From Caulochytrium protostelioides (taxonomy: Eukaryota > Chytridiomycota > Caulochytriomycetes > Caulochytriales > Caulochytriaceae): a stretch of 64,000 bases of DNA. The notes beneath the pieces are model-generated. The model was not told where the DNA came from, searched no databases, and was given only the letters and a program-made list of their open reading frames with translations. Below, in pieces: positions 41,932 through 52,494 of this stretch. Within the stretch, counting starts at the first letter, position 1; each line of letters starts with the position of its first letter. Made by a program: the position numbers and the translations under genes. The DNA is taken from contig ML014133.1 in assembly GCA_003615045.1 (NCBI GenBank), forward strand, positions 1 to 64,000. Direction: 5' to 3'.

Positions 41932-42377
41932 GCGCCGGCCGCCGGCATTCCCGCCGGGACGCCGGGACGCCGTCCCCCCCTGGTCAGCGGCAAGGCCCTT
42001 CTCGGGTCGGTCGGAAGCCGCGCTGATTCTGGCCTGCCACGCATCGCTTCCTGCCGATTGCTCCAGGGTCACACCCCGGGACCCCACGGCCGTGCCGATG
42101 TCTCGCGCGTCCTGGGCGGGCGCTTAGCGTGGGTCCTCCCTGCTAGCGATCGCGAGGCGTCCTCTCCATCAGGGGAGCGGACGGCCACGCAGCGTTGCCA
42201 GAAGCCGACATGACGAGAGACAGTGTGGTCATGTTCCATCGTTCCGAAAGTGGCGCAAAAATCAATTAGGTAATGTTCCTTGGGTCACGTGTCGAGGATG
42301 GAAGTGACGTTCGAGGAGAAGAGACTACAGAAGGAAAACCAATCGCGAAAGCGAGAAGTGGAAATGACCAAGTGATT
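41932..42377. other. Convergent 3' region, TRIP13 and secreted protein gene
   Basis: 446 bp between two stop codons with no coding signal. Composition falls towards A/T near 42240-42280, a plausible 3' end. Confidence 0.5.
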
Positions 42378-43871
42378 TCATCCGCGGGGAAGGCGGGATC
42401 GGATCGTCGTCCAGAGGCCGCCGCGGGGAGATGCAGCAGCCCCGGTCCTCGGGGTGCGGGGAGGCGGGGTGGGCACCCGCTCCACTCGGGAGGGACGATT
42501 CTGAATCGGCGCGAACTCGGCTTCGCTGTTGGATCCAGAGTTGGATGCGGAGTCGGACCCGGAGGCGGAGGCGGAGGCGGAGGCAGCGTCGGAGTCGGAG
42601 TCGGACGAAACGCTCGCATGCCCGTCGCGCCGACCTGCCGTCGGCTCGCGGTCATCGTGACTCCAGTCCGAGTCGTCGCTGGTCAGCCCGGGCATACTCG
42701 AATGGGTCGCCCCATCGGACACATCGACGACCGACGATTCGCGGCCGCTTTCGTTCTCGAGCGCGGTCTCGGACGCGTCGTCGGAATGCTGCTGGGACCC
42801 GCTGAACCCACCCGATGCCGTGCTGGCGATACTGGGCGAGCGGGGCGCAGGCGCCGGTGCCGCCGGAGGGCGGGACGCCGCCGGACCACGCGCGGCGCTG
42901 AGGCCCTGCGGGAGCCGGGTGGCCAGCTGCGGCCGGCGGGTCGGACGGATGGAGGAGACCGTCCGACTCGGCAGGCGGGAGAGGAGTTTCCCGCTCGCGT
43001 CGCCCTCAGTGTCGGCTTCGTACCCACTATCCAAGCGATCAGGCTCGCTTGGGGTCACCAAGGCGGCGGGAGCAGCGGCGTGAGTGCCGCCAGCAGTCGT
43101 CCACGGATTCGCGGCGCTGGGAAGACGCCGCGTCGGGGACAGTGACGGGAACACACTGAGCATCGCTCGAAACTCTGAGGAATCCGAGCCGGATGAGTCG
43201 GCCCGCCGACCACGCCCGGGGGCTCCCGGCACACGGAGTGCGTCGTCGGTTTCGGAATAGCTGGAGGCCTGCGGAGAGGCATGGCCGAAGACGGAATCGA
43301 CGCTAGTTCCTTCATCGTTCGCAGATCTTTCATCGTCAGAACCATCAGTCATCGTCTCGATCAACGCCGACTGGGCTGCAACGGGGGTGAACACGTGATA
43401 GGCGGGTTGGTGGCCGACGGAGCTAGTCGTAACCTCCGTTCCGGAGTCCGAGCTTTCCACGAGAGTATCATCCCCTGCATAAGGGAAATTATCGTCCGAC
43501 TCTTCACTGCCGAACAGGCCTCCCAACGGCTCATGTACAAAATGATGATTCGGCATTTCACCATCAGGCACGTCGTCGCCAGAGTAGTCAGAAGCGATGG
43601 ATCTAGTACTAAAAATACTCTCATTCTCACTCTCCATGCCACTGCTATCAGCGGGAGGCCATGCGTTCGGGACCTGCAGCCAGTGGTCCGAGGACATGGA
43701 GCGCTTGGCAAGCCGACTGGCATCAGGCGCAGGCGACTGGACCGATGCGGAGACGTGGGCCGCCGCGGGATGCGCCGTAGCACCGCGGAGGACCGTCAGG
43801 GCCGCCATCATAGCCACAAGGATGCAGAGGACCCCCCGAGGGGAGCCCAGGCTTCGCTGAAGACGTGACAT
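42378..43871 (-). CDS. Secreted acidic Ser/Asp-rich protein of unknown function
   Basis: 497 residues from ATG 43871. The N-terminus has a signal peptide shape: basic MSRLQRSLGSPR, a hydrophobic core GVLCILVAMMAALTVL, then a small-residue cleavage region around ATAHPAAAH. A Lys-Arg (RLAKR then SMSS) about 55 residues in is a typical Kex2 site, so the mature chain may start there. The rest is Ser-, Asp- and Glu-rich with no cysteines that pair obviously. Near the C-terminus a run of alternating Ser, Asp and Ala (SSDSDSDAASASASASGSDS) is followed by a basic end. There is no GPI signal or further membrane segment. Likely disordered and secreted or wall-associated; role unknown. Confidence 0.65.
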   Translation of the reverse strand: MSRLQRSLGSPRGVLCILVAMMAALTVLRGATAHPAAAHVSASVQSPAPDASRLAKRSMSSDHWLQVPNAWPPADSSGMESENESIFSTRSIASDYSGDDVPDGEMPNHHFVHEPLGGLFGSEESDDNFPYAGDDTLVESSDSGTEVTTSSVGHQPAYHVFTPVAAQSALIETMTDGSDDERSANDEGTSVDSVFGHASPQASSYSETDDALRVPGAPGRGRRADSSGSDSSEFRAMLSVFPSLSPTRRLPSAANPWTTAGGTHAAAPAALVTPSEPDRLDSGYEADTEGDASGKLLSRLPSRTVSSIRPTRRPQLATRLPQGLSAARGPAASRPPAAPAPAPRSPSIASTASGGFSGSQQHSDDASETALENESGRESSVVDVSDGATHSSMPGLTSDDSDWSHDDREPTAGRRDGHASVSSDSDSDAASASASASGSDSASNSGSNSEAEFAPIQNRPSRVERVPTPPPRTPRTGAAASPRGGLWTTIRSRLPRG

Positions 43872-46022
43872 GGTGCGGAACGACCGGACGACGGAATGTC
43901 GAAACTCCGCCACGTTTGGCACGTGTCCAGGCTTTTCGCGGGTTGCCACGTGACGGCGCACTGGTGGATGGGAAGGATGTGGGGCGGGGCCAGCCGTGTC
44001 AGTCTCGCCACGATGAGCAGGAGAATCACGACACGGGAGCAAGAGAGATCATCAGAAAGAAAGCCAGGAAGGCCATGCTGCATCACCGATGGCGCATGGT
44101 CTGCCCCGTGATGCCGTAATGCCGAGCGACCCCTGTCCCTTCCCCATGGATCCCATGAGTCGGGATGATCGCGCTCGAGGCCGAGGAGCGCCGGTATTTA
44201 TACCCCTGTTCGACTCGTCGCGCGAAGACGCGGCGGCCGTCATGGTGCGACGCGCACCTGCCTCGCCTGGCCTGGAACCCCGGGCTCTCTACGCGTTCCA
44301 TCGGGGATTCGCTGCCGTTTGACCGCGTTTCAGGTTCGCTCGCGTCGCCCGTGGCGCGTGCCCCGGCCCGCGCTGCCGTTTCAGCTCCCCCCGTTTCATC
44401 CGGCGTTGCGACGGTCGGCGGTGGAGCCGACGCCGGCATCGACATGAGGGCAGACCCAACAAAACTCCGATTTGGCACATGTCATTTGGCGCGTGCACAC
44501 GAGGCAGTGCTGCAGCCATCGCACGGCGCTCCTCGTCATGCGCTCTCGCGTCGTTCGGTTGCGATGTGTCCTTTCGTTTTTTCATTTATTTTTTAGCCGT
44601 GTCGCCATGTCGCCCTGACGCCCGCGACGTCCATGACACGCGTAGGCCCTGCGCAGGAATGAACGGTCGCCAGTGCTGTCGCTCGATGGCGCGGGCCGCA
44701 GCAGGACTTCTCGAACCGCTCGAGAGTCGCGCTCGCTGTCCTCTGTCGATGCCTGAGTCAGATCCTTCGCCTGCCTCGCTCCCTGGCAGGCGAGCGTCTG
44801 GACCGCCTGGCTCACGAACCCGTGGTCCCGTGGACCCGTGGACCGCTGAATCGCCTCATGGCTCATGAAAGCGCGCCGCGACGGTCAGCGGAAAGCACGC
44901 CATCGGGCGTCGAGGCCGACCCCCCAGCGCTGAGCAACGACGCGCCAGACGCCATGATGACCACACCCCCTCGGCGCCGGTCGAGACCCTTCCGAGACTG
45001 ATGATGCGCCGTGAAGTTTTGGCGGTCGGGGCCGCAATTTTGTCTTTTTGAGGCGACGTTATCGCTGCTCTGGGCCGCGCTTGACGCGGACACGCGTGGC
45101 GACGGCTCACGACGCTCCAACCCAGCGGTCGGCGCGGTTCCGTCGTGAGGCTTGGCCCGAGTGCAGAAACAGGCCAACGGGACAGGAGCCTCGCTGAGGG
45201 CGCGGACCGAACCCGGAAGGACCCTGAAACACGGCGCCGCGGGTCTGCGCCGGAACCGGCGGAACCGGCCATGAACCGCCGGATCCGCGCGTGGAAGCGG
45301 CCGGAGACGGGATGGTGGGCCGAGGCCGAGGCGACGTCAGCCGCTCGGCGAGCGCTGTGCTGTGCTGGGCCGGGCCGGGCGTGCGCCGCGAAGGGTCACG
45401 CGCCATGGCGTTGGGCGGCTCGCGAAGGCTGGCGTCACGCTCCAGCGCCAGCCCCCGGAGGCCTTCGCGCCGACCACGGCGGCCACCGCCTCGGTCGACC
45501 ATACCCGGGCGATGGCGCGGCTCCCCCGGTCCGGCCGCGCCAGCCGCACGGGGTCCGCGCTTCCCTGAGCCCCGACGACGGCGGATCCTGGCTGAATCCT
45601 CACGTTGCACAACGAGCCACCTCACACAACGAAGGCGCCCCGCGCGACACCGGCCATCCATCGCGGGAGGCCCGGGTCTGCCGGGGTCACTCCGACCGCT
45701 TCGCCGAGAGCCCGTGAGCCCGCCTGGCGCAGCCATGGTGGCGCCGGATGCTGAGCGACATCCCGCCGACATCCCGCCCACGTCGGAGGAAGGGGGTGGT
45801 GCGAGACGCGGAAGGGCGACCGCGCGGCACAGGACCGCGTTCCCCGGGCCGGAGAATCAACGGCCATTGCGTGTTGTATTCACATCTGTGGTTTCTTGTT
45901 CGCCTTTTGATTTTTTTTTTCAGTAGGTGGGCCGACATCGAAACGACGTCAGTCAGTCAGCCGAGAGCGCAGGGTATGAGGCACATCGAGAGGGGGAAAA
46001 CACGGCCGGCGGGCCCATGGGA
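43872..46022. other. Intergenic, no gene recognised
   Basis: 2.15 kb upstream of the secreted protein gene and downstream of the UPF0662-like gene. Frames of 140-224 codons overlap on both strands around 45.1-45.9 kb without family resemblance. A long T run ending in CAG at about 45911-45923 looks like a splice acceptor on the plus strand, but it is followed directly by a stop. Confidence 0.4.
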
Positions 46023-48560
46023 TCAGCGCGAGGGCGGCGCCCCGCTGGGCGCCTGCCGGGCGTGGGCGCGCTGCAGGGCGCGGCTGTCGTCCATGCGGCC
46101 AAACCGATCGAGCAGCTGGTCGACATCGTTCCACGCCTTCTCGCGGGTCACGACGGCGCTGTGTGCGCACTGCGCGTCCATGCGGCGCTCGCCCATCCTG
46201 GCCAGCTGGTTCGCGATGCCGCCCAGGAACATTTCGCGCTCCTTCTGCGGCGTGATGGTGAACCGCTGGTCGTTCATGCGGCGCGGCTCGCCGGCGGCAT
46301 GCGCAAGCCGCGTGATCTCCGCCAGGAATCGGTCCTGTCGCGACAGGCTTTCCTGGTTCGTGTAGCGCAGCCGGTCCGCGCGGTCGATGAGGGCGCCGAG
46401 CCGCGACGTATCCAGCCGGTCCTGCTGCGCCACCGTCAGCGTCACGCGCTGGTCCGCGTACTGCCTCCCGGCCCGCACGATCTTGTCCATGAGGTCGTTG
46501 ACGTTGGCCATGCGCGGCGGCGACGCCCGCTGGTCGGCGAACGCGCCCTGGTGCCGGTTCATGCGGTCGAGCACGCGCGTGATCGCGCCGATGGCCATCA
46601 TCCGCTCCTGCCGCTCCGTCAGCGCCACGCTCTGGTCCACGAGGCGGGGCGCGAGCACCGCCACGCGGTCAATCGCCTCGAGCACGACGTCCAGGTCGTA
46701 GTCCGACCGTCGCGTCGCGCGTCCCGTGGCCGGCGCGGTGTCGTCGTCCGCATCCGCCGTGTCGCGGCCTTGGCGGTCGCCATCGTGCTGACTCGATCGC
46801 TGCTTGAGAGACGCGCCGTCGGCGTCGTGCTCAGGCCCCCACGCCGCGCCAACGCGCACGGCCGCGGGTTTCTCGCCGCGGAACACGGCCGGATCCGTCG
46901 GGAAGGCGGCCGTCGTTGCCATGGACAGGGTCGGCGAGGCCGGCTCCAGGGGCGCCGCCGCCGCCGGCGCCGTTCGCGCGGCGTCGCGGCGGACCTGCGA
47001 GATCGTCTGGACCATCACCATCAGACGGTCGACCTCGAGCCACAGCGCTTGCTGCTCGTCCGTGACGCGCGACCAGTCGACCGTGACCAACTGGCGCTGC
47101 ACGTCCATGCAGCGGCGGAGAACGATGCCGCCGGTGCTCGCGGCCGTCTGGGACGCCACGCGGGACAGCGGGACCGGCGCCGCGTCTCCGCCAGCGCCAC
47201 CGGTACCGGTACCGGTACCGCGGATGCTGGTGTCGGTACTGGGGCCGACCGACGGCCCGGCGGCGGCCGTGGCCATGGCGGAGGCCGACGCGGCGGGCGA
47301 CGCCTTGACGATGTCCATACGGTCGAACGGATTGGTCGCCAGCAGCTTGTAGACGACAATGATGAGACCCGCGAGCGCCGACGCGAGCGTGTAGTTGTCG
47401 GTGAGGATCGCGGCGTCCGCCGGGGCGAGTCCCGCAGGCGTGAGCGCGAGCGCCGGGTCCGTGAGCGCGAGCGGCGGCGGGTCGAGCGGCGCCGGACTCG
47501 GCGCCTCGGGCGCCGGACTCGACGCCGCGCTGCGCCGGCCCTGGCCCATCCCGGAGAACATGCTGCGCAGCCCCGAGATCGAGCGGCCGCGCACACGGGT
47601 GCCGCTAGTGACGGCCGCAGGCGAAGGCGACGCGGGCCGGCTCGCAGCGGCGTCGGCGGCGTCGGTGGTCGCCGCCGCGGCTGCTGCGGCCGTCGGCAGC
47701 GTCGGTGTCACGGACGCGCCGGACGCTGTTGGCAGGGCGGCCGCCAGCGGCGGCATGGCGCTGTTGAACGAGATGGAGCGCTGCCGCGCGAGGCGTTGGG
47801 GCCCCTTGGCGCGGTCCTGGAGCGTGGTCTGTAGGGCCGAAGCGAGCGCGCCGTTGCTGCCGTGGTGGCGGGCCTGCGCCATGGCACTGCCCAGAAGCGC
47901 GCTGAGTCCGAGGGGTTCGGCCTCGTCGGCGGGCTGGGCGGCGGTGGCGGTGGCGGCGGCGTCGAAGGGGTTGGCGCCGCCGTCGGTGGGCGCTCCCGGC
48001 GTCGTGGGGCAGGAGCTGGCCAGCGGCGAACCCGTTGGCGGGGGCACCGAAGCTGAGCGGCGGTCGCCGCCCATCCTGCCACTAGCGGCGGCCACGTCGC
48101 CGAGTCCGAGCGGGTCGGCCCGATCGCGCGCCGCCTGCTCGGTCACCAGGTTGCGCAGCACCATCGTTAGCGACTGCAGCGACGCCGTCTGCAGCAGCTC
48201 GATGTGACTCATGAGGGCGAGCTGGGCCTGGCGGCGCAGCGATCCCTCGGCCTCATCCACCGCATCGGCGGCCACCGCGGCAGCATCCACCGGGGCGGCG
48301 TTCGCGTCGGTGGAGGCCGCCGTCGGCGCGAGCTCCGACTCGGACGTCTCGAGCAGCGTGCCGACGGCGGCAGACGGGCTGGCGAGCCGGGTCGAGGACG
48401 CGGCGGCGGCGGCGGCGGCCGGCCCGAGGGCGAGCGGCAGCGGGATGGGCCCGGCAACGAGCTCCAGATAGGCTTCGGCCTCCTCGTGACGGGGCGTGGG
48501 CCGCGCGCGGGGCTCGGGCCGCATGCGCCGCGGCAGCGATCGTGCGGCCTGCTCCGCCAT
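46023..48560 (-). CDS. UPF0662/DUF2408-like helical repeat protein
   Basis: 845 residues from ATG 48560 (MAEQAARSLPRR). The N-terminal two thirds alternate Ala/Pro/Ser-rich linkers with helices; one (LASALAGLIIVVYKLLATNP) is strongly hydrophobic. The C-terminal third is a series of helices that reuse one motif, D/N-Q-R followed by a short strand-like tail: LDVVLEAIDRVAVLAPRLVD with QSVALTERQ, then YADQRVTLTVAQQDR, MNDQRFTITPQKERE and MDDSRALQ. This resembles the fungal UPF0662/DUF2408 family (S. pombe SPAC30C2.08, yeast YPL260W), a cytoplasmic group with no settled function. The family call is from memory. Single exon. The related LNDQRVS motif ends the polyQ protein at 28.4 kb. Confidence 0.6.
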   Translation of the reverse strand: MAEQAARSLPRRMRPEPRARPTPRHEEAEAYLELVAGPIPLPLALGPAAAAAAASSTRLASPSAAVGTLLETSESELAPTAASTDANAAPVDAAAVAADAVDEAEGSLRRQAQLALMSHIELLQTASLQSLTMVLRNLVTEQAARDRADPLGLGDVAAASGRMGGDRRSASVPPPTGSPLASSCPTTPGAPTDGGANPFDAAATATAAQPADEAEPLGLSALLGSAMAQARHHGSNGALASALQTTLQDRAKGPQRLARQRSISFNSAMPPLAAALPTASGASVTPTLPTAAAAAAATTDAADAAASRPASPSPAAVTSGTRVRGRSISGLRSMFSGMGQGRRSAASSPAPEAPSPAPLDPPPLALTDPALALTPAGLAPADAAILTDNYTLASALAGLIIVVYKLLATNPFDRMDIVKASPAASASAMATAAAGPSVGPSTDTSIRGTGTGTGGAGGDAAPVPLSRVASQTAASTGGIVLRRCMDVQRQLVTVDWSRVTDEQQALWLEVDRLMVMVQTISQVRRDAARTAPAAAAPLEPASPTLSMATTAAFPTDPAVFRGEKPAAVRVGAAWGPEHDADGASLKQRSSQHDGDRQGRDTADADDDTAPATGRATRRSDYDLDVVLEAIDRVAVLAPRLVDQSVALTERQERMMAIGAITRVLDRMNRHQGAFADQRASPPRMANVNDLMDKIVRAGRQYADQRVTLTVAQQDRLDTSRLGALIDRADRLRYTNQESLSRQDRFLAEITRLAHAAGEPRRMNDQRFTITPQKEREMFLGGIANQLARMGERRMDAQCAHSAVVTREKAWNDVDQLLDRFGRMDDSRALQRAHARQAPSGAPPSR

Positions 48561-50139
48561 GGCGTCGGCACGCGGTGACGGAACGAACAACACCAAAAAG
48601 GAGACAAGAGCGTGAGCGGGCAACGCGGTGACGCGTGGCGTGCCGCGCGGACGTGGACCACCGAAGCCCCGATCACGGGGCGACGTCAAGCACGGGAGCC
48701 GCGGAGCGGTCCGATCCACGGGCGCACACCTCGGAAACCGAAGACGGGAACGGAACGCAGGAGATCACCCGACCGTCCGATCGCTCGGGCCTACGGATGG
48801 CGGTCCGCACGTCGGTTCACACGGACGCTTTCCCCGCGCGTTCCATTGAGACACCACCGCTCGTTCGCCTCCGATCTGGACCCGCGCTGCTGCTGGCGCT
48901 GTTTATATACAGGCTGCAGCGGGCACCCCGGAGCGGGGTCGCCGCACACACCGGTCACCGGCCACCGGCCACCGGCCACCGGCCACCGCCACGAGGCCTG
49001 TCCGCCGCTTCCCTTTCGCCGCTTCCCCCAGCCAAGGCGTCGGGGGCCGGCCCGCCACCTCGTCGACGCGCCATCGCGTTGTCGTGATCGCCGTCTGCGC
49101 CGCCATCGGGCGACCGGACCGCTGGTGGCGCCACGGCCACCGGGTGAAGGCCGACCGCCAGCAGGCCATGCCCCTGCGCTGGGCGTCGGAGATGCGGGCC
49201 ATCGCCATCGCCATCGCCGCGCGCCATGCGTCACCTCCGCGCGTGGTCCCGATGGGCCGACGGGAACGCAGGCATTCACCCCCTCTCCCAGGCGGTCGCG
49301 GCGCCCCTCGCCGACGCCTCGTCAAACGCCGTGCCACGCGCCAGTGGTCGCGCAGGCCCGTCGTCACCATCACCGGTGGAGATCCATAGTGTTGTGGTCG
49401 GTGGTGCCGTTGCTTTTTGTTGGGTCCATGAAAGGCCGTCACGGCGGTCGGGCTCATGCGTTTCAAGCCCGGGCGTGTCAGGGACACCGGTCACTCGGTA
49501 CCGACCGCGCTGCGCCGCGCTGCGCACCGCGCCCGGCGGTGATCAGCGCGTGGCATCAACGCAACGGTGAGCGCGCGAGTCGGCGGGAAGCAGGCCGGCC
49601 CAGGCCGTTTCCCGGAGCGGCGCAGAGGCACGGAGAGGGGAGGATCTGCGCCCACGAGGTCGGCTAGGCTTTAAGGGATGGACGACGCGCCATCGACGCC
49701 GCCCACGCGGCAGGCGGTTCCGCGACCCGAGGCACCGCGTGGCGGCTCACGCGAGATACCCCTGTTCCAGAGCGCTCAAAGCAGAGTGGAGTTCACCACG
49801 ACGCGGCCCAGGCCGCGTCGCGCGAACAGGGTGGCGACTTCCCCGCTCGGCCCTCCCCTCTCTGCTCGGACGCGCGTCACGGATGGCATCCTTGGGCTTG
49901 CCTGAGTTGCTCGGGCAGGCTTTTGGCTCAAAGAGGCATCGGCTGCGTTCGTCTCCCCTCGAAATGGCGCGATCGTCGCTGACGCCTGAATGAGGAGCGC
50001 GTGATCGTCGACCCAGGCTCACGTCTGCTAGAGGCCTCCTCACGCCGTCACAAAACACCCTGCCACGACGGCATCGACAACGTCAAGGGTCTCTCCCATC
50101 ATCGCATCATGGGTGAAGAACGACACGAAAAAATCGCCC
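48561..50139. other. Intergenic, no gene recognised
   Basis: 1.6 kb upstream of the UPF0662-like gene and downstream of MAEA. Short CACCGG/CCACCGGC hexamer repeats lie near 48955-48985. The open frames are composition-driven. Confidence 0.45.
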
Positions 50140-51692
50140 TTAGGTCACAAAGACTTTGCGCGCTTGGGAAAGACGAAAGACGGCGCCGGTCCGCGGGCAC
50201 GTGATCGGGCCGTCGTCGCCGTTCTGCGCGAGCTCTTGGAGCGCGTCGCGCGAGTAGACGAACCCGTTGGGCAGCACCATCGGCGGGTTGTTGTCGTCCA
50301 TGACGCGGCCTGTCACGCGGCACACGAGCGTGCTGTTCACGTGCTGCGCCTGCGGCAGCCGCTGCGCCAGCGTGCCTAGCGTCTGCGTGCGGCACACCGG
50401 ACAGTTCACGTGGATGTCGCCCGGATGGCCGCAGTGCGGGGTCTTGAGCGCCGTCAGCCCCGCCTGCAGCGTCAGCACGAGCGGCGCTTGCTCGGCCATG
50501 CTGTGCAGCGCGTAGCAGTTCGCCCGGAACTCGTCCCGGAGCACCTGCCACTGCTCGGGCGCCAGCATCGCCTGGTACAGCCGGCACGTGGTCGTGGCCA
50601 CGGGGCACGCCAGCAGCCCCATCGCGTGCTCGATCTCCTGCATGTGCTCGTCGCGCCACAGCACGAGCCACTTGCGCGCATACGCGTGCGCGTCCATGTA
50701 CTTGCGCTGCTTGATCAGCTCAATGTACTCTTGCAGCCGCAGAAAGAATTCCAGGCGCGACTTGATCTTCTTCAGGGCCGACCGGTTCTCGCTGCACCAC
50801 TGGAGGCCCTCGGCGCAGGAGCCGCGCGCGAGGCCCGCCTCGATGCGCTGCATCTCGTCAAACAGCGCCAGATCGACGAGGGCCTCCAGGCCCGTCTCCT
50901 GCGCGAGCAGCCGCGCGGCCGCGACACAGTTCTTGCGCAGCAGATAGTCGATCGTCATGCGGACCAGGCGGCCTTGCGTATACTCGCGCCACCGCGGATC
51001 GTCGGCGGTCGCCATGTCGGCCACGTGCTGCAGGTAATCGAGACGCGCGCGGCTGCTCGCGACATACGACGCTTCCTGGGCATGCAGATCGGTCAGCTTG
51101 ACCTGCAGTCCGGCCGCGCGGGCGATGATCGCATCCAGATCGGCGAGCCGCGCTTCCGTGGGCGTCAGCGACTCGGTCCCGGTGGCGAGCACTGCAGCAC
51201 CTGCTGCACCTGCTGCTGGTGGTGGGGGTGCTGTGGTTGCTACTGTTGGTGTTGTTGACGAGCTGTGGTTCGTGCGACTCTGTTTTAAATGATCCTGCGC
51301 CACCTTGTCCAGCGCGGTATGGAGGTAGGCGCCATCGCGCTCGATATGCTTTTGGCAGAGCTTGTTCAGACGTCGCAATTGCTCATACGGGACCTGCTCA
51401 GAGGCAGCAGATATGGCATGTCCAGAGAACAATAAGAAGAAGAAACAAAAAGGTGAGCAAACCGAAAGACGTCCACCGCGAGAAGCATGCCTATCGGGCG
51501 TCATTCTCCTCGTCGATGTCTCCTTTTGCTTGAGACGTGACGAGGATGTAGCGCCATTCGCCTCTTGGTTATCTCTCGCTGGTTGGAACGGCCGCCACGG
51601 AGACCGAGAGACCGGCGGTAGGTGCTTACCTTGATGAAGGGCAGCTCGATATTGAGCAGACTTTCGGTGTTGATCTTGACGCGATCCGCCAT
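50140..51692 (-). CDS. MAEA: GID/CTLH E3 ubiquitin ligase subunit MAEA/Gid9 (2 exons)
   Basis: Exon 1 is 51630-51692 and exon 2 is 50140-51393. The 236-nt phase-0 intron has donor GTAAGC and acceptor GAGCAG, giving 438 residues (human MAEA 396). The spliced start MADRVKINTESLLNIELPFI then KVPYEQLRR is the MAEA/Fyv10 N-terminus. LisH and CTLH segments follow (TIDYLLRKNCVAAARLLAQE and GLQWCSENRSALKKIKSRLE). The C-terminal Gid-type RING reads HVNCPVCRTQTL, then VCRVTGRVMDDNNPP, LPNGFVYSRDAL and ITCPRTG. MAEA pairs with RMND5 to form the catalytic RING dimer that ubiquitinates Pro/N-degron gluconeogenic enzymes in yeast. An Ala/Pro-rich insert and Ser/Thr stretch at about 60-90 are extra. Confidence 0.95.
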
Positions 51693-52494
51693 GGCGATGT
51701 GTCACCCGCGCCGCTGGGTCCGGTGAAGACGTATTAACGAGGGAAAGAAGAAAGTCGCTGAATGCCGCTGAACGGAGGCCGACTCGACCGTAGGAGCGGC
51801 GGACCCGTCGGCTTTGATAGCACAATGGACAGAACGAGGCAGAAATGTCCGGAATCGGCCACACCGCCGAGAACTGGGGTCTCTGCTAGGGCACACCGCG
51901 TCGAAAAAAAAAATAACCGCGAAGGATGGGCGTATGAACTCGGTCACGGCCACAGCAATGCGGAGCATTCAGGCAGGCGCACGGGATGGCGGTCCCCACG
52001 TGGCCACGTGGCCGGCACTGCAGCCCGACACGGAAACCCGATCCCACGTGAGGCGCCGAGGTCAACGCAGGTCAATGGGCCCGTGTGGCGCTTTCTTGTG
52101 GCGAGGAAACACGGCGTCGATGGAAGGCGACGAGCGGCACACCACCGTATGGCGGCGCTGCTGCGTCGGCGTTGGCGTTGGCACCAGACAGATCACGGCG
52201 CCCCCTATCGAGCCCCTCGGTGGGCGGCGCGGACGCGCGATCCCCGGGGAGAGCGAGGGAGAGAGGAGCCGCCGCGGCGGGGGCGCTGCGCGACCAGCGT
52301 GCACCTGCGCCACATCGCCACGGGCCGCTGGCGCCCGGCGCGTCTTCACTTAGGCTCTTATGACAGTCATGACCACCCAGCGATCTCATCGCGCATCGCG
52401 CATGTTGGTGCGTCAGACGCCATCAGAGGTATCGTCACGATCAGACGCATCAGACGTGATCCCGTACCGTTATCGCGATCGAAGTGGACGATAT
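51693..52494. other. Intergenic, MAEA promoter side
   Basis: 800 bp between the MAEA start codon and the stop of the Ser-rich gene. Overlapping plus-strand frames are antisense to it and resemble nothing. Confidence 0.45.

Noticed and set aside
45911-45926. Plus-strand splice acceptor after a T run
   Set aside because: The sequence after it begins with an in-frame stop in one phase and resembles no exon in the others.
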